From positions 79,498-143,497 of the forward strand of contig JANXZJ010000079.1 in NCBI GenBank assembly GCA_025355585.1: a stretch of DNA of 64,000 nucleotides. The letters run 5' to 3'. Positions 1 through 6,741 of the stretch are shown here, one piece after another. Numbering within the stretch: position 1 is the stretch's first letter; every line of letters starts with the position of its first letter. Source of the DNA: Mariniphaga sp. (GTDB lineage Bacteria; Bacteroidota; Bacteroidia; Bacteroidales; Prolixibacteraceae). The notes under the pieces are model-generated. The model ran no database searches. It had not been told where the DNA came from and saw nothing but the letters and a program-made list of their open reading frames with translations. Position numbers and translations under genes: made by a program.

Positions 1-2
1 CA

Positions 3-1301
3 ACTGTAACCGATCCTGACTATTTTGTAAAGGCATTCAATACTATTCAGAATTTAATTGAAAATCAATCAATTCTTGCAGGACATGATATTTCTTCAGG
101 AGGTATTTTAACCACACTGCTCGAAATGTGTTTTGCCCAAAACGAATGTGGAATTGACATTAACTTAACCGGGATGAAAGAAGCTGACAGTGTGAAAGCA
201 TTGTTCAGCGAAAATCCGGGCATTGTGGTTCAGCCAAAAGATTTCGCTGAATTTGAAAAAGCATTAAATAACAACGAAATAGCATTTGTCAGGATCGGTA
301 ATCCAACCACCGCCCGTGAAATATCAGTTATAAACGGGAACGACAAATTTCAATTTGACATTGATTCACTGCGTGATAAATGGTTCAAACCATCGTATCT
401 CCTGGATCGCAGACAAAGCGGCGAAAAGCTGGCATTGGAACGATTCGAAAACTATAAAAAGAATGAACTGAAATTCGATTTTGGCTCATTTACAGGGAAA
501 TTTAAAGATCTGAAAATCAATCCAAAACGTCGTCAATCATCAGGCATAAAGGCTGCCATTATCCGTGAAAAGGGCAGCAATGGTGACCGCGAAATGGCGT
601 GGAGTATGTACCTTGCCGGTTTCGATGTAAAAGACGTGCATATGACCGACCTGATCAGCGGACGCGAAACACTCGAAGAGCTGAACCTGATCGTTTTTGT
701 AGGAGGATTCTCCAACTCTGATGTTCTCGGCTCAGCAAAAGGATGGGCTGGAGCCTTCAGATGCAACGAAAAAGCAAAAACTGCCCTTGAAAATTTTTAC
801 AAGAGAACTGATACGCTAAGTTTGGGAATTTGCAACGGTTGTCAGTTGATGGTTGAACTCGATCTTGTAAATCCGGGACATGCCGAAAGCATCAAAATGG
901 CACACAACGATTCGCATAAATTTGAATCATGCTTTGTGAGCGTTGATGTTCAGGAAAATCAATCGGTTATGTTTAAATCACTTGCCGGCAAAAGCCTTGG
1001 AGTTTGGGTAGCTCATGGTGAAGGAAAGTTTGTGATGCCTTTTGCAGAAGAAAAATACCAGATTCCGGTTAAATTCTCCTACAGCAACTATCCGGGAAAT
1101 CCCAATGGATCGGATTTTGATACCGCTGCCATTTGTTCGGAAGATGGTCGTCACCTGGCGATGATGCCCCATATTGAAAGATCTGTATATCCATGGCAGT
1201 GGGCTAATTATCCTGTGGACCGTAAAGATGATCAGGTAACACCATGGATGGAAGCTTTTGTAAATGCATTGAATTGGATTAAAAAGACAAAGGGAAAATA
1301 A
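3..1301 (+). CDS. purL: Phosphoribosylformylglycinamidine synthase, C-terminal part (5' end outside window)
   Basis: This enzyme makes formylglycinamidine ribonucleotide from FGAR, glutamine and ATP in de novo purine synthesis, in the cytoplasm. The frame is open from the first bases of the window, so the gene begins upstream; 432 residues are visible. Residues about 27-34 (GHDISSGG) belong to the AIR-synthase-like C-terminal domain. The glutamine amidotransferase domain follows, with nucleophile Cys277 in GICNGCQ and the His390/Glu392 pair in MPHIER. It is therefore the large fused PurL type. No terminator hairpin follows the stop; a stem-loop does lie behind a second, decayed copy of the gene's 3' end about 1.2 kb downstream. 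Confidence 0.97.
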   Translation, partial: TVTDPDYFVKAFNTIQNLIENQSILAGHDISSGGILTTLLEMCFAQNECGIDINLTGMKEADSVKALFSENPGIVVQPKDFAEFEKALNNNEIAFVRIGNPTTAREISVINGNDKFQFDIDSLRDKWFKPSYLLDRRQSGEKLALERFENYKKNELKFDFGSFTGKFKDLKINPKRRQSSGIKAAIIREKGSNGDREMAWSMYLAGFDVKDVHMTDLISGRETLEELNLIVFVGGFSNSDVLGSAKGWAGAFRCNEKAKTALENFYKRTDTLSLGICNGCQLMVELDLVNPGHAESIKMAHNDSHKFESCFVSVDVQENQSVMFKSLAGKSLGVWVAHGEGKFVMPFAEEKYQIPVKFSYSNYPGNPNGSDFDTAAICSEDGRHLAMMPHIERSVYPWQWANYPVDRKDDQVTPWMEAFVNALNWIKKTKGK

Positions 1302-1335
1302 CTTTTAGGTAATCTTTATTATTAGGCAGATTGGT

Positions 1336-1638
1336 CTATATTCTTATTGATTTTGGATTTTTCCTATTATCAAAAAGAGTCAGTATTACAATGTTATCAA
1401 CTTTCACTTCAAAATAAATCGATGTTTGCTTCGAAAGTACACAGCGTTTTACATTTGATTTCAACTCACTATTTGAAAATATATCAGGATTTTTCGATAT
1501 TAAGATCAATGTTTTATCAAGTAATTTATAAAAAGTCCGAATTTCCCTATGTGTCCATTTATTTGACAGATAGTCAATTATAGAATCTAAATTACTTATG
1601 GCTTCAACTGACCACTCAATCTTATAGCCACTTTTCAT
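1336..1638 (-). CDS. RelE/ParE-family toxin
   Basis: The 100-residue product has the usual length and pattern of a RelE/ParE-superfamily toxin: an N-terminal strand (YKIEWSVEAISNLDSI), an alpha-helical pair, and a C-terminal strand ending ILTLFDNRKNP, typical of Bacteroidetes ParE-like proteins. Members act as mRNA interferases or gyrase poisons, and which applies here cannot be told from the sequence. It is the second gene of a two-gene operon and overlaps the upstream antitoxin by 17 bases, so the two are probably translationally coupled. It lies between the real purL end and the purL 3' duplicate, so it is probably acquired DNA. Confidence 0.85.
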   Translation of the reverse strand: MKSGYKIEWSVEAISNLDSIIDYLSNKWTHREIRTFYKLLDKTLILISKNPDIFSNSELKSNVKRCVLSKQTSIYFEVKVDNIVILTLFDNRKNPKSIRI

Positions 1639-1855
1639 ATTTTTTTCTTACCTCTGAATGTGGAGTCGTTCTTCCATTTTTCGAATCTTCTAATCCTCTT
1701 TCAATTGATTGGCGTTCTTCTTTCGAAATAGTATCCCACCAATCCAACTTTTTTGTTGATTGATCCTTCATCTTCTTCAATTGCAATAGGACTGAATTAT
1801 CATCTAATCCTGCAATCCATTGAATAATATCCAACTTCTCTGCATGTGTATTCAT
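1622..1855 (-). CDS. Antitoxin of the RelE/ParE pair
   Basis: This 77-residue, charged protein is encoded just upstream of the toxin and overlaps its start, the standard order for type II modules. Its C-terminal half (SIERGLEDSKNGRTTPHSEV) shares a DSKNxR signature with the second antitoxin-like protein further upstream on the same strand, so both belong to the same Bacteroidetes antitoxin family. No clear ribbon-helix-helix or HTH motif was recognised. The inferred role is to bind and neutralise the neighbouring toxin and repress the operon. Confidence 0.75.
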   Translation of the reverse strand: MNTHAEKLDIIQWIAGLDDNSVLLQLKKMKDQSTKKLDWWDTISKEERQSIERGLEDSKNGRTTPHSEVRKKYEKWL

Positions 1856-2032
1856 TTGTAAATTATTTTAAGCAAATTTAAGTAAATAAAAATCATTTTT
1901 CAAAAATAAAACCGAAGTAAAATCTTATTAATATGCAGATTGCAGTATTCTGTTGACTTATAACCGGACATCAAATAGTAGTAAATAAAATCTTATTGAG
2001 TTCACTTTTCGAAAAATCAGTCCAATAAATCT

Positions 2033-2275
2033 TTAACGCCATCCCTGAATTTCTGTTGTAAGATCATTATTTTCAGTTAATCTGTCATTTTTGGAATCAA
2101 GTAACGATTGATCGATTCTCTTATTAAATTTCTCCAGTGTCATTGGCGAGAAGTCACCTACAATCATCCTTTCTTTTTCCTTCTCCAATAATTTTTCCAA
2201 ACGAATAATGACATCCTCGCTCTGAATTTTAAGAAATTCTTGCACAAATGATATTTTTCGAGTCTGTAAATCCAT
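2033..2275 (-). CDS. Orphan antitoxin-like protein
   Basis: This 80-residue protein has an N-terminal helix (FVQEFLKIQSEDVIIRLEKLL), the motif PMTLEKFNKRIDQSLLDSKNDR, and a short C-terminal helix. It resembles the 77-residue antitoxin next door in size, layout and the DSKN-R signature. No intact toxin follows it; the 177 bases downstream hold only a short frame whose end (LLLFDVRL) faintly recalls a ParE C terminus. It may be a solitary antitoxin left after toxin decay, or may protect against toxins encoded elsewhere. Confidence 0.65.
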   Translation of the reverse strand: MDLQTRKISFVQEFLKIQSEDVIIRLEKLLEKEKERMIVGDFSPMTLEKFNKRIDQSLLDSKNDRLTENNDLTTEIQGWR

Positions 2276-2353
2276 CTTTATTTTTCTCAGTAACGTTCCA
2301 AATTCAAAGATACAAACATTTGATGAATGTTGTTATTCAAAATCAATATGGAA

Positions 2354-2506
2354 TAGGTGGTCGCCACCCGGCCAGGATGCCCCATATTGAAAGATCTGTG
2401 TATCCATGGCAGTGGCCAAATTACCCCGCTGACCGTAAAAAGGACCAGGTAACACGAGGATAGAAGCATTTGTAAATGCGTTGAATTGGATTAAAAAACA
2501 AAAGAA
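2354..2506 (+). pseudogene. Decayed second copy of the purL 3' end
   Basis: This stretch aligns with purL bases 1146-1290 at roughly 85% identity by eye. It encodes the same MPHIERSVYPWQW motif, then goes out of frame through a one-base deletion near 2455 and stops at 2461. No upstream part of purL is present. A strong stem-loop terminator lies about 40 bases after it, where the intact purL has none. The layout fits insertion of foreign DNA that replaced the purL 3' end and pushed the old end, with its terminator, downstream. Confidence 0.85.
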
Positions 2507-2538
2507 TACTGATTTTCATCAATTTCCCTTATCAAATT

Positions 2539-2585
2539 AATACGGTTAAAAGATTTATAGAAAACCTTTTAACCGTATTTTTTAT
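2539..2585. terminator. Intrinsic terminator (probably the original purL terminator)
   Basis: A 14-bp perfect stem AATACGGTTAAAAG / CTTTTAACCGTATT (2539-2552 with 2566-2579) is followed by a T tract on the + strand. It sits between the purL remnant (+) and the Dabb gene (-), so it could act on both strands, but the T tract favours the + strand. Confidence 0.85.
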
Positions 2586-2968
2586 TTCACCCAAAAATCA
2601 ACAACAGTGACTTTATCAAGATAAGGTCCTAATATCTTTCCAAACTCTTTATGAGCCGGATGAATAAGATAAGCATCACGATCCTTGTCGGAAGTAAAAG
2701 TCAGGATAAAACAGTGTGTAAGACCCTGATTTAAACCTTCAGGACTTGAATTTGTGCCCCATTCGTAACTTTGGATACCACCGATTTTTTGAGGAAGTTT
2801 TGCAAACGCCTCCTCTACCAGCTTAATATTCGCCGGTGTGGCGCTTTCCTTAAACTTAAACATCACTACGTGGCGTAAGACTTTACCCGGATTTGCCGCC
2901 TGGGTATTTACAACTGACAGTAACATTGAGAACAAAAGCAAAATTGCAAAGGTTGATTTGATTTTCAT
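2582..2968 (-). CDS. Exported Dabb (stress-responsive A/B barrel) domain protein
   Basis: The 128-residue product starts with a signal peptide (hydrophobic core about residues 6-18, likely cleaved after VNTQA at about 25). A single Dabb domain follows, recognisable from VLRHVVMFKFKES, the central QSYEWGTNSS and the ending HPAHKEF...VTVVDFWVK. Dabb proteins are small dimeric ferredoxin-like barrels. Their functions differ, and the role of the periplasmic Bacteroidetes members is unknown. It is a single gene, with the convergent terminator touching its stop codon. Confidence 0.85.
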   Translation of the reverse strand: MKIKSTFAILLLFSMLLSVVNTQAANPGKVLRHVVMFKFKESATPANIKLVEEAFAKLPQKIGGIQSYEWGTNSSPEGLNQGLTHCFILTFTSDKDRDAYLIHPAHKEFGKILGPYLDKVTVVDFWVK

Positions 2969-3019
2969 AAATAAAAGATTTAATGATTTGATTTACAAAT
3001 AATATCGAGTTAGAACCTG

Positions 3020-5566
3020 TTATTCCTCCGTATCCTCCAAAATATAATCTTCCCAAAAATTCAAAACAGCAGGACCAGTGAACAAATCATTATTATCCAA
3101 TAATTTATCCGCAGGTTTCCAACCCTTCTGTGAAGACAATTCGAGATATTTCCGGGCTACCGCCTGATCTTTGACATCACATTCTCCTGATAAAATCAAC
3201 AAGGCAAGCAGATAGGTGGCTACTTCATCCTGATCGTCCTGAACGAGCGAATCGAGGATTTCGTAGGCTTTCTGAAAATCAACAATACCATTTTCACCTC
3301 GTTTCAGGTAGGTGGCTTTATTGATTTTTGCAGCTGTGATACCTTCGTCAGCACTTTTTTCGAACCATGTCCATGCTGATGCCGGATCGCGTTCAGAGAA
3401 TTTTTTAGAAACCAGCACAACACCTAAAAGATTGTAAGCCGGAGCATAACCGTTTTCCGCAGCAGCTTTGAGGTGAAGCACAGCATTGGTAAAATCCTGA
3501 TAACCATGCGTTGTAAAGAGAATACGGCCAAGTTCGTAACGTGCTTCGTCGTCTCCGGCTTCAGCTGCTTTTTCGAAACTCGTGATAGCCTTGTCCACAT
3601 TTTTCTGTACGCCATCGCCGTTTAAATACATATCGCCCAAATTCTTCCAGGCGTCGGTAAAACCATTCTCAGCCGACCGTGAATAATAGTTAAATGCCTC
3701 ATTGACGTCTTTCCCGGTTCCTTCACCAAAATAGTACATGCCGGCAAGGTTGTATTGTGCCTGCGCGTAACCTGCTTCAGACGCCTTTTTAAAACACTCA
3801 AATGCTTTGGCAAAATCTTTCTCTCCCGTATCACCAAAATAGTACATCACGCCAAGGTTATAGGTTCCCAGATAGAAACCAGCCTCATCCGCTTTTGAGT
3901 ACCATTTCACAGCTTCATATGGATTTGCGTCAGTACCTTTTCCCTGGTGATAGGCATTCCCAAGGTTATTCATTGCTTCTGCAACACCAAGTTCTGCAGC
4001 TATTTCGTACTGTTGAACAGCCATTCTCATATTCTGACTGATTCCTTTGCCAGATTCGTACATCACGCCAAGATTAAATGCAGCCTTGGGATAACCGGCA
4101 CTTGCCGCTTTCTGATACCATTTGAATGCTTCGTCGGTATTCTGATCTTTTGTGATCCCATTTTCGTAATAAACACCCACCCTGAACATCGCGCCGGGAA
4201 CGCCCAGTTCTGCAGCCTTTAAAAACCATTCGAAAGCTTTCTCCTTTTCGGACCAGTAAGCCAGACTTTTTTCATGTATAATTCCGACAAGGTAATTAGC
4301 CCTTGGATGTCCCGCTTCGGCAGCTCGTTTAAAATAGTCTGCCGCCGATTGGTTATCTTTCGTTGTCATCTCGCCTGCAAGAAGAATACCGGCATATTTA
4401 AATTGTGCTTCAATAATTCCTTTCTCCGCAGCTCGTCTGTAATAATCGACCGATATTTTATTGTTTGACTCTACTTCATCACCAATTTCATATTTTTGAG
4501 CGAGTCTGAACAAGGCTTCAGGGCTCTCTGTAGCTGCCGCTTTCTTTAGCCAATCGACACCTTCTGCATCCGATTTTTTTAAATATAAACCGGCAAGCGC
4601 ATTCTGTGCATCGGCGCTTCCTTTGTCAGCGGCCCGCTGGTACCAATCAAATGCGCTGGTATCACCGGTTTCATCCAAAAGCCTGCCCATCAGGAAAATT
4701 GCTTCAACATAATCGGCATTGGCAGCCTGTTCAAGATACTCTTTCGCCTTAACAACGTCTTTTTCAGTACCAATTCCTTCAAAATACATTTTTCCAAGCG
4801 CGAGTGCAACTTCCGACGATATTGTTCCTTCCAGCTTTGTCAACCATGCAAATGCATCTGCTGCATCCTTTTCTGCACCCTTGCCTTCGTATAAAAACAG
4901 ACCAGCCTTTTCAAAAGCAGGAACGTAATCACTTTTGGCAGCTTTTAAAGTCCATTCAAATGCTTTGGTCAGCTTAACCGGAACTGTTAAGCCCTGTTCG
5001 AAAATCTCACCAACTTTAAACATGGCAGGAGCATATCCGCCTTTTGCAGATTCGTACCAATTATCAACAGCTTCATTCAAATCTTTATAGCCACCATCGC
5101 CCGATTGCAATAACCGGCCAAAATTGTATTTTGCGATAATATCTCCTCTTTGCGCACCTCGTTCGTACCATTCCCATGCTTTATTCAGATCAACAGGAAG
5201 TCCGTTCCCGTTTTCGCGCATCTCACCAATAAAATTGCAGGCCCCGACACCACCTTCGCGGGCAGACTCCAGGAACCACTTTACCGACTCTTCAGGAGAG
5301 AGCGGCCGGTTGATTCCTTCGTAATACTTTTTACCAATAACGAACGATGCACCGGCAAGACCTTTCTCCATCTGTGCTTCGAATGTTATAATCGATTGAT
5401 TGATATCTTTTTCATTTCGATAAATATCGAGAAATACCATTGCAGGTTTAAAACCGTCTTTAAGCGACGATTCGATTCTTTTTACACCTTTTTCTACTTT
5501 CCCTTTTTTCAACGATTCAATTCCATTGCGGAAAGCACGTGGTGCCGTTTCAATTATCTGACTCAT
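3020..5566 (-). CDS. Sel1-like repeat (tetratricopeptide-type) protein
   Basis: The 848-residue product consists almost entirely of about twenty Sel1-like repeats of roughly 36 residues (A...G..Y..G.GV..D...A..WY.KAA..G...A), flanked by short unique ends. There is no signal peptide, so it is probably cytoplasmic. Sel1 repeats form a right-handed alpha-solenoid used as a protein-binding scaffold; the partner is not evident. The C-terminal end is acidic (EDYILEDTEE). A TAnnTTTG element lies on the same strand 65 bases upstream. It stands alone between the Dabb gene and the divergent HD-domain gene. Confidence 0.9.
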   Translation of the reverse strand: MSQIIETAPRAFRNGIESLKKGKVEKGVKRIESSLKDGFKPAMVFLDIYRNEKDINQSIITFEAQMEKGLAGASFVIGKKYYEGINRPLSPEESVKWFLESAREGGVGACNFIGEMRENGNGLPVDLNKAWEWYERGAQRGDIIAKYNFGRLLQSGDGGYKDLNEAVDNWYESAKGGYAPAMFKVGEIFEQGLTVPVKLTKAFEWTLKAAKSDYVPAFEKAGLFLYEGKGAEKDAADAFAWLTKLEGTISSEVALALGKMYFEGIGTEKDVVKAKEYLEQAANADYVEAIFLMGRLLDETGDTSAFDWYQRAADKGSADAQNALAGLYLKKSDAEGVDWLKKAAATESPEALFRLAQKYEIGDEVESNNKISVDYYRRAAEKGIIEAQFKYAGILLAGEMTTKDNQSAADYFKRAAEAGHPRANYLVGIIHEKSLAYWSEKEKAFEWFLKAAELGVPGAMFRVGVYYENGITKDQNTDEAFKWYQKAASAGYPKAAFNLGVMYESGKGISQNMRMAVQQYEIAAELGVAEAMNNLGNAYHQGKGTDANPYEAVKWYSKADEAGFYLGTYNLGVMYYFGDTGEKDFAKAFECFKKASEAGYAQAQYNLAGMYYFGEGTGKDVNEAFNYYSRSAENGFTDAWKNLGDMYLNGDGVQKNVDKAITSFEKAAEAGDDEARYELGRILFTTHGYQDFTNAVLHLKAAAENGYAPAYNLLGVVLVSKKFSERDPASAWTWFEKSADEGITAAKINKATYLKRGENGIVDFQKAYEILDSLVQDDQDEVATYLLALLILSGECDVKDQAVARKYLELSSQKGWKPADKLLDNNDLFTGPAVLNFWEDYILEDTEE

Positions 5567-5630
5567 TATACTTCATTCAAAATTGAGCCTAAAATTAGCT
5601 TTAATGAGTTATTTACAGGTATACTATTTG

Positions 5631-5638
5631 CAAAAATA
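5631..5638 (-). promoter_or_regulatory. Candidate -7 element of the Sel1-repeat gene
   Basis: Reading the minus strand gives TATTTTTG, a perfect match to the Bacteroidetes -7 consensus TAnnTTTG, about 65 bases before the start codon. No clear -33 TTTG was found at the expected spacing. Confidence 0.45.
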
Positions 5639-5728
5639 TTGTACAATTGTTGGTTTTCGTGGTAATAATCAAATACAATCACTGATCGAGTTCGTAAAAG
5701 AACTATTTTTACAACAAAATCTTCGCCT

Positions 5729-6268
5729 ATGAAACCTTTGGAGATTATTGCAAAGTATTACAAACCAAGATCAAAAGCCTATAAGATCCTGGTCAGCCAT
5801 TCCAATCTGGTGACGGAAAAGGCTTTGAGAATTGCGCAAAATCACAAAGAGTTACTTCCCGATCGTAAATTTATCGAGGAAGCATCTATGCTGCACGACA
5901 TTGGCATCTTCAAAACGAACGCGCCCGATCTGTATTGTTTTGGTGAATATCCCTACCTCTGTCACGGCTACCTTGGTTGTGAAATATTGGTCGCAGAGGG
6001 TTACCCTGAGCATGGACTGGTTTGTGAAAGACATACGGGTGTCGGAATAACCATTGAGGAGATCATTGCAAATAAGCTTCCTTTGCCAGTACGCGATTAT
6101 ATGCCGGTTTCGGTTGAAGAGCAAATCATTTGTTTTGCAGATAAGTTTTTCTCAAAGAGCGGTGATATTTTTCGCGAGAAAGCGGTTGGCGATGTCAGAA
6201 AATCGATGCAAAAGTTTGGAAGTAAAAATGTTGCCCGTTTTAATGAATGGTGCGAAATTTTCCTGTAA
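5729..6268 (+). CDS. HD-domain phosphohydrolase-like protein
   Basis: The 179-residue product carries HD-superfamily metal-binding signatures: a first His in VSHSNLV (about residue 24), the HD pair in MLHDIGIF (about 54-61), then HGYLG (about 78) and ERHTGVGIT (about 98). These fit a small stand-alone metal-dependent phosphohydrolase. It resembles the widespread uncharacterised HDIG proteins of about 180 residues; the substrate is unknown. It is monocistronic and faces the lptD-like gene across a repeat-bearing intergenic region. Confidence 0.8.
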   Translation: MKPLEIIAKYYKPRSKAYKILVSHSNLVTEKALRIAQNHKELLPDRKFIEEASMLHDIGIFKTNAPDLYCFGEYPYLCHGYLGCEILVAEGYPEHGLVCERHTGVGITIEEIIANKLPLPVRDYMPVSVEEQIICFADKFFSKSGDIFREKAVGDVRKSMQKFGSKNVARFNEWCEIFL

Positions 6269-6423
6269 ATAAAAGTTTGTCGTAAATCACCCAACTTACA
6301 AGGGGAAAATAACATTTCAATTTTTGTTTCCGGTTGAGAGTGCAACTTCTTAGCCGTATTGAACCCGGTTTAACCCCTGGAAAACTTACGCCAATCTCGC
6401 CCAAACTAATACAGATTGTCCCT

Positions 6424-6696
6424 TTCCGGATACAACTAATGGTCGACCGAATTCAATTAGTGCCCGACCGAATCCAATTCTTTTACGACCGAACCCAACT
6501 AGTGCCCGACCGAATCCAATTCTTTTACGACCGAATTCAATTATTATACGACCGAATCCAATTAGTTTACGACCGAATTCAACTAGTAGTCGACCGAATC
6601 CAATTAGTTTACGACCGAATTCAACTTGTGGCCTTCCGAATTCAAATATTTTACGTCCGAACCCAACTTGTGCCCGAAAAAATACAAATTATTGAC
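6424..6696. repeat. 21-bp tandem repeat array, about 13 units
   Basis: About thirteen head-to-tail units of 21 bp, consensus near gaccgaattcaattagtttac, start at 6424 and every 21 bases to 6676. The GACCGAA(T/C)(T/C)CAA core is strongest between 6445 and 6612, and units decay toward both ends. The array fills the gap between two convergent genes. A reading frame from a TTG at 6334 spans it as RIQLVPD-like heptads, but a second forward frame is also open through it. That is expected for a stop-free unit whose length is a multiple of three, so coding is not supported. Two helical turns per unit would place all units on one DNA face. Confidence 0.9.
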
Positions 6697-6741
6697 GAAT
6701 GAAGTGAAAAATGGGATGAATTTAGATGATCGACCCTTCAA

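Noticed and set aside
1302..2353. A complete integrative element at purL
   Set aside because: No integrase, recombinase or transposase gene is present; only the duplicated ends and toxin-antitoxin genes remain, so at most it is a remnant.
5150..5665. A 171-codon open frame opposite the Sel1-repeat gene
   Set aside because: It lies antisense to a clear repeat protein whose regular composition keeps the opposite strand open, and it has no family features.
6424..6696. The 21-bp array as a CRISPR
   Set aside because: Units are directly adjacent with no unique spacers, and no cas genes are in the window.
6334..6702. A 122-codon ORF of RIQLVPD-like heptads over the 21-bp array
   Set aside because: A TTG start, no promoter, and a second open forward frame (PNPISLR-type) show that the openness follows from a stop-free unit that is a multiple of three.
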